From: Anaerolineae bacterium
GTDB lineage: Bacteria > Chloroflexota > Anaerolineae > Aggregatilineales > Phototrophicaceae
Reading direction: 5' to 3'
Assembly: GCA_022841825.1 (NCBI GenBank)
Contig: JALHQT010000001.1
Coordinates: 1,178,001-1,242,000 of the forward strand
DNA: 64,000 nt
Position numbers and translations under genes: made by a program. The stretch's first letter is position 1. Each line of letters begins with the position of its first letter. Below the pieces are notes generated by a model that was not told the DNA's origin, searched no databases, and saw only the letters and a program-made list of their open reading frames with translations. Below, in pieces: positions 28,543 to 38,313 of this stretch.

Positions 28543-28572
28543 TCGATCAGTATCCGTAGCGTGAAAAGAAGA

Positions 28573-28637
28573 TTCAACCGCGAAGAACGCGAAGACCAGA
28601 ATCACTCTCCGCGCCCCTCGCGTCTTCGCGGTTCAAT
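28573..28637. repeat. Imperfect inverted repeat, CGCGAAG-type intergenic element
   Basis: TTCAACCGCGAAGAACGCGAAG (split here: TTCAACCGCGAA / GAACGCGAAG) at 28573-28594 is matched in inverted orientation by CGCGTCTTCGCGGTTCAA at about 28619-28636. This looks like a short, widespread intergenic palindromic element rather than coding DNA. Related copies occur at 62949-63082. The stretch 28702-28729, just before the next gene, is a low-complexity tandem-like series (CACTCATCACTTGTTACTCG). Confidence 0.6.
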
Positions 28638-28732
28638 ACCTTTGTATTTTACCCAATCCCTTTGCCGATACTCCATATCGTCGGCAACCCGTCACCCCAT
28701 CAGCACTCATCACTTGTTACTCGTCACTTCTC

Positions 28733-29197
28733 TCAATACACCCAGGGGATGAGCTTCTTGACGCGCGTCTTGTAGGCGGCGTATTCGCGGTACTGGCTGC
28801 TTAACATCGTCTCCTCGAATGCCGACTTGCGGTCGAAGAAGACACCGAGCACTACGGTGAGCAGGAGCGCCAGCCAGCTCCACATCACGATGCTCCAGCC
28901 GAGCGCCGCGAAGATCACGCCCGTATAGATGGGATGGCGCACGATACCGAAGACGCCCGTCTGCACAAGCTGTCCGTTTGGAACAGGGCGAGGGAAGATA
29001 CTCAAGCTGCTGCCGAGCTGTGCAATGCCGAGGAAGGCGATGATCAATCCGACTGCGCCGATCAACAAGCCGAGCGGCACCGCCAGCAGCGTCGGCGGTA
29101 CACCCGGCGCGATCAACGGTGAGGCGAACAGCAGCGCAAACAGGACGAGTTGGGCGATGACCCACCCGCGACCGAGGGAGAAGGAAGGTTGGTTCAT
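28733..29197 (-). CDS. Isoprenylcysteine carboxyl methyltransferase (ICMT) family membrane protein
   Basis: A 154-residue membrane methyltransferase-like protein with four predicted spans. The conserved block GIVRHPIYTGVIFAALGW (RHPxYxG) and the late ...EETMLSSQYREYAAYKTRV are family features; bacterial members methylate or modify small molecules or lipids, and the true substrate is usually unknown. ATG 29197 follows AGGAA. The frame continues to an ATG at 29314, nine bases after the ABC gene, with a non-membrane leader. It is last in the ABC exporter gene run. Confidence 0.82.
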   Translation of the reverse strand: MNQPSFSLGRGWVIAQLVLFALLFASPLIAPGVPPTLLAVPLGLLIGAVGLIIAFLGIAQLGSSLSIFPRPVPNGQLVQTGVFGIVRHPIYTGVIFAALGWSIVMWSWLALLLTVVLGVFFDRKSAFEETMLSSQYREYAAYKTRVKKLIPWVY

Positions 29198-29323
29198 AGT
29201 TCTGGCGTTCCTGGTGGAAGAGAATAGGCTGGACGTCGAATTTGGGACGATTTCGTCACACAAACGCTCGGAAATACTATCTCGCAAAGCTGGAACGAGC
29301 ACCACCTCGGACATAGTATACCT

Positions 29324-31153
29324 TCAATCCCCCGTTGCTTCTGCGACCAGCCGCCCTCGCGCGCCTTCCACGTAATCGAGCGATTGGTGGCGGAAGTAGG
29401 TGTTGTAGAGTTCCGCGTAGTGCCCGCCCTGGGTCATCAGTGACTCGTGGTTGCCCTGCTCGATGATGCGCCCCTCACGCAGCACGATGATGCGGTCGGC
29501 GCTGCGCACCGTGCTCAGGCGGTGGGCGATCAGAATCGAGGTGGACTGCTTGAGGATCAGGTCGAGCGCTTCCTGGATTTGCGTCTCGGTGAACGGGTCT
29601 ACGCTCGCCGTCGCCTCGTCGAGGATGAAGATCGCCGGCTTCTGCGCCAGCACACGCAGCAGACTGACGAGCTGCCGCTGCCCCATGCTCAGGCGTCCGC
29701 CGCGCTCGCCCACGTCCGTGTGCAGCCCATCCGGCATCGTCTCCAGCCATTCGCCGCCACCCACGCTGTAAGCGATCTGTTCGACCTCCGCATCGCTCAG
29801 TCCCGGATTGGCGTAGCGGATGTTCTCCATCACTGTGCCGCTGAACAGGAAAGGCTGCTGCGGCACGATGCCAAGCTGACGACGGTAATGATGGATGTCG
29901 AGTTCGCGCAGATCATGTCCATCGACATGGATCGCGCCACGCTGCCATTCATAGAAGCGCGCGATCAGCTTGGCGATGGTGCTCTTGCCAGCGCCAGTAT
30001 GTCCCACGAACGCCACGCTCTCGCCGGGGCGGATCGTCAATGAAAAGTCGTCCAGCACCGCCGCATTCGACGTGTACTCGAACGTCACATGGTCAAAGAC
30101 GATCTCGCCGCGCAGCGCCGCTGGCTTTTCGTCCCCACGCTGCTTGACGACGTTTTCCGCATCGATCAGCGCGAAGACACGCTCGGTCGCCGTCAAGCCC
30201 GTCTGGATCTGTCCCCAGAAAGCGGCGATATTGATGAACGGGAACCAGAAGCGATCGATGCCCTGCACGAACAACCACCATGCCCCCAGTTCAATTGCGC
30301 CAGAGTCCACGATCAGCGCACCGACATAGACGACCGATGCAATCGCGATACCGGCGACGCCATTAAGCACCGGGAAGATCAGCGCGAAGACGCCGCCGCG
30401 GCGCAGGTTAATGCGGTACGACTGGCGATTGACCTCACCAAATTCGTCATAGATCATGGCTTCCTGGCGAAAGTTTTTGGCGACCGCGATGCCCGTCACG
30501 CTCTCTTGGATCGTGTCGTTGACGACTGCCATCGCGCGCGATCCCTGCCGCGTGGCGATGCGCGCCAGATGACGGAAGCCCGTCGTGATCGCGTAGACCA
30601 GCGGAAGCATCAGCATGAGCACGAGCGTGAGCTGCCAGTTGATATTGAGCAGCACCGCGAAAAGTATCACAAATTCGGCGATCTGGCTGATGATGTCTGT
30701 CGCGAACAACAGGACGCTGTAGAGTTCCTGCGTATCGTTCGTGATGCGGCTGACGACCTTCCCAGATTTTTCGTCGTCGTAAAAGCTGAGGTCGCGGTCG
30801 AGCGCCGCAGCGAAGGCATCCTGGCGCAGTTGGCTGATGACGGGTGCCAGCACGCGCGCGACCAGCGCCCGCCGCACATAGAACAGACCGTAATCGAGGA
30901 AGGCGATGAAGAAGAGTGCGCCGATGAAGACCGCCAGTGCGCTGTCGGGCGCGCCCTGCCCCAGCGCCTGCACCGCGCCAGACGTCAGCAGAGGATAGGC
31001 GACGCCCGCGATGGCGAATACCAGCATCCCGCCCGCAATGATCCTCACCTGGCGACGGAATGGCTTAAAGTAGGTGACCAACCGTCGCAAGAGATACATA
31101 TCCCCATATTGGCGGTCGTACTTGTCCGCGCCCAAGCTGCCAAAGAAACCCAT
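29324..31153 (-). CDS. ABC exporter half-transporter (catalytic NBD)
   Basis: A 609-residue type I ABC exporter subunit: six membrane helices (residues about 30-320), then an ATPase domain with Walker A GHTGAGKS, signature LSMGQRQL (a variant of LSGGQ), Walker B FILDEATASVD with catalytic Glu, and the H-loop in IAHRLST. It starts nine bases after the upstream half-transporter (31163-32938). Together they should form a heterodimer like BmrCD or TM287/288, exporting drugs or lipids. A substrate cannot be read from sequence. Confidence 0.93.
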   Translation of the reverse strand: MGFFGSLGADKYDRQYGDMYLLRRLVTYFKPFRRQVRIIAGGMLVFAIAGVAYPLLTSGAVQALGQGAPDSALAVFIGALFFIAFLDYGLFYVRRALVARVLAPVISQLRQDAFAAALDRDLSFYDDEKSGKVVSRITNDTQELYSVLLFATDIISQIAEFVILFAVLLNINWQLTLVLMLMLPLVYAITTGFRHLARIATRQGSRAMAVVNDTIQESVTGIAVAKNFRQEAMIYDEFGEVNRQSYRINLRRGGVFALIFPVLNGVAGIAIASVVYVGALIVDSGAIELGAWWLFVQGIDRFWFPFINIAAFWGQIQTGLTATERVFALIDAENVVKQRGDEKPAALRGEIVFDHVTFEYTSNAAVLDDFSLTIRPGESVAFVGHTGAGKSTIAKLIARFYEWQRGAIHVDGHDLRELDIHHYRRQLGIVPQQPFLFSGTVMENIRYANPGLSDAEVEQIAYSVGGGEWLETMPDGLHTDVGERGGRLSMGQRQLVSLLRVLAQKPAIFILDEATASVDPFTETQIQEALDLILKQSTSILIAHRLSTVRSADRIIVLREGRIIEQGNHESLMTQGGHYAELYNTYFRHQSLDYVEGARGRLVAEATGD

Positions 31154-31162
31154 GTCTCGCCC

Positions 31163-32938
31163 CTATCGACTGGCAACGCCTTCATAGCGCGCGAAAATCC
31201 GACGATAACTCTCACTCGTGTTCAGCAGGTCGTCATGCGCCCCCTGTGCCACCAGCCGCCCTTTGCGTAAAACGACAATATGATCCGCCCAACGGATCTG
31301 AGAAAGGCGGTGGGTGATCAGCACCATCGTCCGCCCCTCGGAAGCAGCATAGATCGCCTGCTGAATCTTGTCCTCGGTCGCGCTGTCAATCGCGCTGGTG
31401 CTGTCGTCGAGGATCAGTATCGGCGGGTTGGTCAGGAATGCACGCGCGATGGCAATGCGCTGGCGCTGCCCGCCGCTCAACGTCACGCCGCGCTGCCCGA
31501 CGACCGTGTCGTACCCCTTCTCGAAACTCATGATAAAGTCATGCGCCTGTGCCTTGCGCGCCGCCGCTTCGACTTCCTCGCGCGTTGCCTCTGGGACACC
31601 AAAGGCGATGTTGTCGGCAATCGAGCGGCTGAAGAGGAAGATGTCCTGCTCAATGATGCTGATCTGCGAACGCAGTGCCGCCAGGCTCCATTCACGAACA
31701 TCGCGCCCATCCACCAGGACGTGCCCCGCATCGACATCGTAAATGCGATTGATCAGCTTGGTCACGGTCGTCTTGCCGCTGCCCGTCTGCCCGACGATGG
31801 CGACCGTCTGTCCAGGCTTAATCGTGAACGACACATCGTATAGAACCTGCTTGCCGCTGGTCGAGTAACCAAAATCGACGTGTTCAAACGTCACCTCGCC
31901 GTGCAGCGTCCCGGAATAGCCTGCTGCGTTCTGGTCGAGATCGGTTTCCGTGTTCATCAGTTGCAGGATGCGTCGCGCGCTGGCGTAGCCCAGCGCCGCC
32001 TGCGAAAATGACTGGATCGATGTGAAGACCGGAAACCCGAACAAAGCGATCTGCCCGACAAACGCAATCACCGAGCCAAGCGGAATTTCGCCCGCGCGAT
32101 ACAGCGCGGTTGACAGCGTAAGCGCGCCGCCCAGCGCCAATCCGAGCAGCAGCACCGCCAGGTAGCGCGCCTCCTGCACGCCGTAACGCTCGACCGCCTG
32201 CCGCACATCGTCCGCGGTCTGCGCGAACGATGCCTTCTCACGTCCTTCCTGGGCGGCACCCTTGACGACCTGAAGCCCGTCGATCGCCTCGGCAGCCTGC
32301 GCATTCAGATGACCAAACGCCTCACGCTGATGCAGCCCGAAGGGTGTAAGCCGCCGCACATACTCCGCCTGAACAAAGACGTAGGCGACCAGAAACAGGA
32401 TGGGGACAATGACCAGCAAGGGATGCAGCAGAAAACCGGCGATCAAGGGTGTGACCAGGAAGAATCCGGAACCGACGATGAGATTGACACCGGGGTTCAT
32501 CATCAGGTTCATCTCGCGCACATCGTTGGTGACGCGCGCCATGATCTCCCCCACCGGCACCGAGTCATGGAATGTCATGCTCTTGCCGAGCAAGCTGGCG
32601 TACAGTTCATCGCGCACATCGCGCTCGATGCGCTGGGCAAACACCTCGGCGGAAAAGTTGCGCACCACCTGAAGCAAAGCGCGCAGGAGCTGCGACAGGA
32701 TAATGGCGACAGCCATATTGCCAACAACCGCCAGAGTATTGGCTTCGCGCCCCTGGAGTGCGCTGAATGCCTGCCCGATGAAGTACGGTACTGTCGCCGC
32801 CAAGCCTGCGTTTGAAAACGCGCCGAGCATCATGGTGACCGCGAAGATCGGGTGACGACGTACATGCGACAGGATGAAGCGCAGCGGGGTACGTCGGTCG
32901 CTTGTAAACGACGTGCGTGCGGTAAATTCAGCAGTCAT
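31163..32938 (-). CDS. ABC exporter half-transporter (degenerate NBD)
   Basis: A 591-residue partner of the exporter at 29324. Its membrane domain (residues about 25-310) precedes an ATPase domain with GQTGSGKT, canonical signature [14 protein letters not shown] and H-loop ITHRLSQ. The Walker B reads [11 protein letters not shown]: the catalytic glutamate is replaced by aspartate. In heterodimeric exporters one composite site is typically non-catalytic in just this way, so the pair is asymmetric. It is the first gene of the exporter run; ATG 32938. Confidence 0.93.
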   Translation of the reverse strand: MTAEFTARTSFTSDRRTPLRFILSHVRRHPIFAVTMMLGAFSNAGLAATVPYFIGQAFSALQGREANTLAVVGNMAVAIILSQLLRALLQVVRNFSAEVFAQRIERDVRDELYASLLGKSMTFHDSVPVGEIMARVTNDVREMNLMMNPGVNLIVGSGFFLVTPLIAGFLLHPLLVIVPILFLVAYVFVQAEYVRRLTPFGLHQREAFGHLNAQAAEAIDGLQVVKGAAQEGREKASFAQTADDVRQAVERYGVQEARYLAVLLLGLALGGALTLSTALYRAGEIPLGSVIAFVGQIALFGFPVFTSIQSFSQAALGYASARRILQLMNTETDLDQNAAGYSGTLHGEVTFEHVDFGYSTSGKQVLYDVSFTIKPGQTVAIVGQTGSGKTTVTKLINRIYDVDAGHVLVDGRDVREWSLAALRSQISIIEQDIFLFSRSIADNIAFGVPEATREEVEAAARKAQAHDFIMSFEKGYDTVVGQRGVTLSGGQRQRIAIARAFLTNPPILILDDSTSAIDSATEDKIQQAIYAASEGRTMVLITHRLSQIRWADHIVVLRKGRLVAQGAHDDLLNTSESYRRIFARYEGVASR

Positions 32939-33116
32939 CGAGAAATCCTGGGGAAGGTCTTGCGGTTATAGAGAGCTTCTCTCCATGATACTCCCAGCTT
33001 ACAGACCATATAAAACCAATGCGGACTATTCGGACGCCCCAACGGCATTGCCCGTAGTGGCGAACCTATGTATTCGCCCCTCACCCTTGTGTTCGCCCGC
33101 TTTGCATCTGTGCACA

Positions 33117-34925
33117 TTACGGCATACGCACGTCGCCCAGGTCTATCGCCGCAAGCCCGTCATCCAACATCAGACGACGCTCATCCCACGACTGATAGAC
33201 GATCAGTTGCAAGCGCAGTTCGCCCGGCACATCGGGCGGCAGAACCAGCGCACGTTCATCGATATAGATGCGCCCTGGCTGCATCTGTGATGTCGGGACG
33301 ACTTCGCGCCCGTAGTGATTGATCTGCCCATCGGACTGGGCGATTACAGCCCCGTTGGCATCCTGGAGCTGAAGGCTGATGGAATAGTCCAGTGGGATAG
33401 GCGCGGCATTTTGCCACCAAAGACGCGCATGCAGCGTATCGTCAACCAGCGATGTATCCGCCCCGCGAAAGCCAAGCTGCCCCTCATAGTAGACCGTATC
33501 CGCGTTCGGCGGCGCTTCCATCAACTGCGCCAGGAAACACCAGCCTCGGTCGCAGCGCCCTAGCACCTGCTGAAGTGGGTGCGTCGCCTCCAACGCGCGG
33601 AACTCGTCCTGCACGCCCTCGCCGAACCAACGGTACGTGAGATGCCAGATGCGGCGCGGAAGGTCGCCGCTCAGATCGTAAACGACGTTATCGTACAGGC
33701 TGGGTACCAGATACAATTGCATCTGCCAGTCGAACATCCCTTCCCGCGCTCCCTGGACTTCGCCTTCGATGTAAAGCGCCTCACCCGGCTGCGCCGTCGC
33801 AGACATCGTGCGAAAAATGTCGCGCAGATGGGGTCTATCCGGCAAGGTGGCGAAAAGCCCCAATGCGATCAATACGACGGAACACAGACCGACCGTCCAG
33901 CGCAAGCGCCCCCTGAGCGCCCCGATCCCGGCGGCGGTGGCGAGCGCCAACCCCACTGTTATATAAGCATAGTAACGCGGAGAAAACACCGCTGCGACGG
34001 TATTCATGACCAGCGCCAACGCCGGAACCAGCGCGAACCATGCCGACGCCAACCAGAAGGCAGCGCGTTTTTTCAGCACCAACGCGCCAACGATCAAGAG
34101 TATCGCATACAGGAGCGGCTGCTGAGTGGTCACCAGCAGGATGAAACGATTGAGCGTCTCCAGCGAAGTCGATGTTGTCGTCGCGTTCGTCCCCAACCCG
34201 GTACCGTACGCCGTTCCTGCCTCGACCGCCAGCGCGCGCAGGGTTTGGATCTGTCCGTAGAGGAAGGGCAGCCAGGGTGACCACAGGGCGACACCCACCA
34301 GCGCACCCAGCAAACCCTGACGCAGCAGTTTCTTCCAGGGGCGCAGGGTTGCCAGCGCGTAGAGTGCCTGCGTCAGATACATGAAGGCGAGAAAGTAATG
34401 CACATAAAGCGAAATACCCGCGAGCGCACCCCACAGGATCGCCCAACGTCTGCCTTGCGTTGCTGCGCTGCGCAACCAGCGCCCAAACAGCAGCATACTC
34501 AGCGCGGCGAGGAGCATTGTCGTGGCGTACGGGCGGATCTCCAGCGCGTATGCCAGATGAAACCCATTGGCGAGCAGCAGCCCCATCGCGATTAAACCGA
34601 TGTCCGCCCGCCCAAACCACTCTCGCCCCAGGCGATACGCGACTGCCAGCGTCATCATGCTGAGGAGAATCGCATGAAGCCTGCCCGCATACTCGCTGAT
34701 GCCAACCAGTTGTCGCCAACCCCAGAAGAGGCTGAACCAAAGGGGTGGATGCACATCCTGATAGGTTTGATACCAGATGGTATAGCCGAGGTCATTGCGT
34801 GTCTGGTGATAGACCAGATACTCGTCGCTGTGCATATCGGTCAGCGGGATGACTGCCAGGTAAATGGCAAAACCGAGCATAAGCACGCCGACCGCGATGC
34901 CCCAGACAGGGAAACGTTGGCTCAT
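33117..34925 (-). CDS. GT39-like membrane glycosyltransferase
   Basis: A 602-residue polytopic protein. After the first helix (WGIAVGVLMLGFAIYLAVI) comes DMHSDEYLVYHQTR, an acidic outward loop of GT39 type, and then QTYQDVHPPLWFSLFWGWRQL. About ten helices precede a C-terminal extracytoplasmic domain with beta strands (RLWWQNAAPIPLDYSISLQL). It begins 16 bases after the stop of the receptor-like kinase gene, so both are probably on one message; a link between sensing and surface glycosylation is inference. Confidence 0.76.
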   Translation of the reverse strand: MSQRFPVWGIAVGVLMLGFAIYLAVIPLTDMHSDEYLVYHQTRNDLGYTIWYQTYQDVHPPLWFSLFWGWRQLVGISEYAGRLHAILLSMMTLAVAYRLGREWFGRADIGLIAMGLLLANGFHLAYALEIRPYATTMLLAALSMLLFGRWLRSAATQGRRWAILWGALAGISLYVHYFLAFMYLTQALYALATLRPWKKLLRQGLLGALVGVALWSPWLPFLYGQIQTLRALAVEAGTAYGTGLGTNATTTSTSLETLNRFILLVTTQQPLLYAILLIVGALVLKKRAAFWLASAWFALVPALALVMNTVAAVFSPRYYAYITVGLALATAAGIGALRGRLRWTVGLCSVVLIALGLFATLPDRPHLRDIFRTMSATAQPGEALYIEGEVQGAREGMFDWQMQLYLVPSLYDNVVYDLSGDLPRRIWHLTYRWFGEGVQDEFRALEATHPLQQVLGRCDRGWCFLAQLMEAPPNADTVYYEGQLGFRGADTSLVDDTLHARLWWQNAAPIPLDYSISLQLQDANGAVIAQSDGQINHYGREVVPTSQMQPGRIYIDERALVLPPDVPGELRLQLIVYQSWDERRLMLDDGLAAIDLGDVRMP

Positions 34926-34941
34926 CGTGGCACGCTCACGC

Positions 34942-36993
34942 CTATTCGGATGCTTCTGCTTGACCTGCGTCTGCCGCTGACTCGCGCGTGATGACGTCGC
35001 CGGGCGAAACCAGGAAGCGTTCAGGCAAAGTGGCTCCAGCGAGCAACTTTACAATGGTATCTGACGCCGCTTGGGAGTACAAAGCGCGACCAACATCCAC
35101 GGAGGCACGGATGAAATAGTCATCGGCAATATAATCGCGCGCCAGCGACTCCGCATCAATGCTGGTGATAATGACATCTTCTGGTGCAATCCCATCTGCG
35201 ATGAGCGCGTCGATGGCACCGAACGCCCCAGCGTCGTTGATACTGATGATCGTATCGAACTGCACCCCCTGTTCGAGCAGCGCCTCGACGGATCGGCGTC
35301 CGTTATCTCGCGTCGCGCCGAGGTAACGTCCCACGACCTCGGCATCTGGCGCGGCTTCACGTAACCCAGCCTCCAAACCATCAGCACGCCGGATGATTTG
35401 CGGGAGGTCGGGAAAATCGAGGATGATCGCCCTGCCCTGCCCCTCCCGATCGCGCACCAGAATTTCACCTGCCGCTTCGCCTGCCGCATAACCCATCGCA
35501 AATTCATCGCCTGCGATCAGCACACCGCCATAGCTCTCCATGTCGCCATTCATCAGGACAAGCGGCACGTCGGCAGAATCAATCGCCATCAAGGCATCGT
35601 CCAGCAAATCCGGATCGAGCGGGCAGATGATCATCCCCACGGCACCATCCAGCCGCGCTCGCTCGATCAAGGGGATCTGGCGCGCCTTGTCGCTGTCGGG
35701 ATCATAAGCACGGTACTCCAATCCGTAAGCACGCAGCATATCGCCAATTTCGCGGGTCTGCGTGGCGTGGTACTCGCTGCTGGTGTTGCACGTCACATAG
35801 GCAACGAAACCATCGCTGCCCATCGCTCCCTGAGCAAGCCTGATCTCATCAGGCGAGGGCTGATACACTTCCGCAGAACCGCTCTCCCCCATCAGGACAG
35901 TTGCCCGCCGCAGCGGCACCCCACGACCGGAGAAAGCGACCCAGACCAGCGCAAGCAGGATGAGCACAGAGACCGCTGCCACCCACCCCACGGGTCGCCT
36001 CCACAGCGGACGCGGCGTTGTGATCGTCGAACGCTCATGCGGCAGGGGTTGCGCGAGAATGCTGTCTCCCGATTCGGCGTCGTCAGCCTGTAACGCGGTC
36101 AGCAGGCGCTGCTGGGTGGAGGGTGCATCGTCGGCAGAAAAGCCCGGCAGCACACGCTCTAGCGCCGATTGCAGCGCCAGCATGAACGCGCCCACATTCT
36201 CAAATCGCCCGTCAGGCTGCTTTGCCAGCGCCGTCATGACGACCCCCTCCAGCGCGGGACTCACCTTCTCGTTAATCTCGTGGAGTGGGCGCGGCGTCTT
36301 TTCCAGATGCTGATAGATGATCGAGACGACGTTGCCATCGGTCGAGGTGAAGGGCGGTGACCCACTCAGCATCGTGTAAAGCAGTACGCCAAAGCTATAG
36401 ATATCGGAACGAAAATCGATGGCATCCCCGCGAAGCTGCTCAGGAGACATGAACTGCGGCGTCCCGACGATGGCATTCGATTGCGTCAGTGCTGAACCCT
36501 CAACCACCTTCGCCAGCCCGAAATCCGCCAGATATGCGTTGTTGTGATCGTCGAAGAGGATATTGCCCGGCTTGAGATCGCGGTGGATGATACCCTGTTC
36601 ATGAGCATAGCTTAACCCGCTGCCAATTTGACGGGCAATCGTCAGTGTCTGTTCCAGCGGCAGCGGCTGCCCGCCCATTCGCTGAGTCAGAGTTCCCCCG
36701 CGCAGCAAACGCATCGCCAGATACGCAAGTTCCTCGTTGTGGATGCCGTACGCATACAGCGGAACAATGTGTAAGTGCTCCAGGCTGGCAGCAAGCTCTG
36801 CCTCACGCGCGAAGCGCCGCGCGAACTCATCCTGCTCGGAGCCGACGGTCGCGAGTGTAATGACTTTGAGCGCAACAGGGCGATTGACGGACTGCTGCTG
36901 CGCGCGATACACCAGCGACATTCCGCCGCGCCCGATGCGCTCTTCTATAATGAAATCATCAATTTGGCGACCAACGAGAGATTCCGGCTGCAT
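34942..36993 (-). CDS. Transmembrane Ser/Thr kinase fused to periplasmic-binding-protein domain
   Basis: A 683-residue receptor-type kinase. Residues 13-280 are a Hanks-type kinase: GRGGMSLVY loop, Lys43 in VALKV, Asp139 in HRDLKPGN, DFGLA at 157-161, and SPEQLRG in place of APE. A single helix (about 335-354, VAAVSVLILLALVWVAF) follows a linker. Residues 390-660 resemble a type I periplasmic sugar-binding protein of the RbsB/LacI class (VGMIICPLDPDLLDDAL, VPLVLMNGD, TIISINDAGAFGAIDAL). So an extracellular ligand-binding domain controls a cytoplasmic kinase. ATG 36993 is chosen; upstream residues to 37173 lack kinase character. Confidence 0.9.
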   Translation of the reverse strand: MQPESLVGRQIDDFIIEERIGRGGMSLVYRAQQQSVNRPVALKVITLATVGSEQDEFARRFAREAELAASLEHLHIVPLYAYGIHNEELAYLAMRLLRGGTLTQRMGGQPLPLEQTLTIARQIGSGLSYAHEQGIIHRDLKPGNILFDDHNNAYLADFGLAKVVEGSALTQSNAIVGTPQFMSPEQLRGDAIDFRSDIYSFGVLLYTMLSGSPPFTSTDGNVVSIIYQHLEKTPRPLHEINEKVSPALEGVVMTALAKQPDGRFENVGAFMLALQSALERVLPGFSADDAPSTQQRLLTALQADDAESGDSILAQPLPHERSTITTPRPLWRRPVGWVAAVSVLILLALVWVAFSGRGVPLRRATVLMGESGSAEVYQPSPDEIRLAQGAMGSDGFVAYVTCNTSSEYHATQTREIGDMLRAYGLEYRAYDPDSDKARQIPLIERARLDGAVGMIICPLDPDLLDDALMAIDSADVPLVLMNGDMESYGGVLIAGDEFAMGYAAGEAAGEILVRDREGQGRAIILDFPDLPQIIRRADGLEAGLREAAPDAEVVGRYLGATRDNGRRSVEALLEQGVQFDTIISINDAGAFGAIDALIADGIAPEDVIITSIDAESLARDYIADDYFIRASVDVGRALYSQAASDTIVKLLAGATLPERFLVSPGDVITRESAADAGQAEASE

Positions 36994-37123
36994 ATCAACT
37001 CTAGGTTTTAGGTACACTGACCTCGGTGATGGTAACGTACTTACCGCGCCTTTTTCAAACATTTGTCCACAAGCGCCTTGTTGGCGTGGGTTAAGCGCCC
37101 TGCGAACGCACACCTCAGCCGTG

Positions 37124-37129
37124 TATAAT
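37124..37129 (+). promoter_or_regulatory. -10 box upstream of C39 peptidase
   Basis: A perfect TATAAT lies 37 bases before the ATG at 37166 and upstream of the divergent kinase. No convincing -35 element is found at 17 bases; TGCGAA is the nearest. Confidence 0.45.
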
Positions 37130-37165
37130 GCCCCACACACAAGACGAAACGAGGACTGAGAGCTT

Positions 37166-38209
37166 ATGCGCATTCGGCTTATGCTCGCGCTTCTGTGGTC
37201 ACTGATGGCAATTTCCAGCGCACAGGCGCAAAGCGCCGCGCTGCCAGGCGTGCCATCGGCTTACCAACTGAACGGCGTTGAACACTTCTACCAAACCTGG
37301 AATAACTGCGGACCCGCCACGCTGTCGATGGCGCTCTCGTACTTTGGCTACACAGATGACCAGGCTGTCGCTGCCGCCTGGCTGAAGCCGAATCCGGAAG
37401 ACAAGAACGTCAGCCCCTGGCAGATCGCCGAATATGTCAATGTTCATCTGCCGGGCACCTTGCGCGCACTGGTCCGCGAAGGCGGTACGCTTGACCTTGT
37501 CAAGCTGCTGGTCAGCCAGAATTTCCCCGTCATGCTGGAAGCAGGCTATGACCCGCCCAATGACCCACAGGGCTGGATGGGGCATTATCTCATGGTCTAC
37601 GGTTACGACGATACGCTGGGCGTCCTACGAACGATGGACAGCTTCGAGGGACCCAACTACACCTACGAGTATCCCTACATTGACGAGTTCTGGCGGCACT
37701 TCAACCGCCTTTACATCGTCACCTATCCCATTGAGCGCGAGCAAGAGCTGCTGACTCTGCTGGGCAGCGATGCCGACGCCACGCAGAACCGCATCAACGC
37801 GCTGGAAGCTGCACGGCTGGAAGCGGTCGCCAACCCCGAAGACCCGTTCGCATGGTTCAACATGGGGACGAGTTTCGCAGGCTTGGGCGACTACGAAAGC
37901 GCAGCTATCGCCTATGACCAGGCACGCAACGTCGGCGGTGGGCTGCCCTGGCGTATGTTGTGGTACCAGTTCGGACCCTTCGAAGCGTATTACCAGGTCG
38001 GGCGCTACAACGACATGATCGCCCTCGCGCAGTCGCTCCTGAACGATGGCGGCGGACACCTGATCGAAGAAACGTTCTATTACGGCGCGCTTGCTCGTAT
38101 GGGCTTGGGCGAAACCGAACGTGCACGCACCAATCTTGACCAGGCGATTTTCTTCAATCCCAACTTCACACCTGCCCGGACAGCGCTGGCGCAGCTCAAT
38201 GGCGCGTGA
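37166..38209 (+). CDS. Secreted C39-family cysteine peptidase-like protein with TPR repeats
   Basis: A 347-residue protein. A signal peptide (1-22) is followed by a papain-like C39 domain with Cys48 (NNCGPATLSMAL), His140 (GHYLMVYGYDD) and Asp158 (RTMDSF), the expected triad. Residues 215-345 form TPR-like helical repeats (WFNMGTSFAGLGDYESAAIAYDQA, ALARMGLGETERARTNLDQAIFFNP). C39 domains in exported proteins process peptides or act in cell-surface protein turnover. A GAGGA site precedes the ATG. It is divergent from the kinase gene. Confidence 0.85.
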   Translation: MRIRLMLALLWSLMAISSAQAQSAALPGVPSAYQLNGVEHFYQTWNNCGPATLSMALSYFGYTDDQAVAAAWLKPNPEDKNVSPWQIAEYVNVHLPGTLRALVREGGTLDLVKLLVSQNFPVMLEAGYDPPNDPQGWMGHYLMVYGYDDTLGVLRTMDSFEGPNYTYEYPYIDEFWRHFNRLYIVTYPIEREQELLTLLGSDADATQNRINALEAARLEAVANPEDPFAWFNMGTSFAGLGDYESAAIAYDQARNVGGGLPWRMLWYQFGPFEAYYQVGRYNDMIALAQSLLNDGGGHLIEETFYYGALARMGLGETERARTNLDQAIFFNPNFTPARTALAQLNGA

Positions 38210-38313
38210 AGGTTGACGCGCGGCGAGTCATGAGTGTCTGGCTGTTAAAGGCGCAGACACGCTTGCACGCTGTGCATGTGGCATGAGCAGCCATCGAGAG
38301 TGAATGTAGACGA

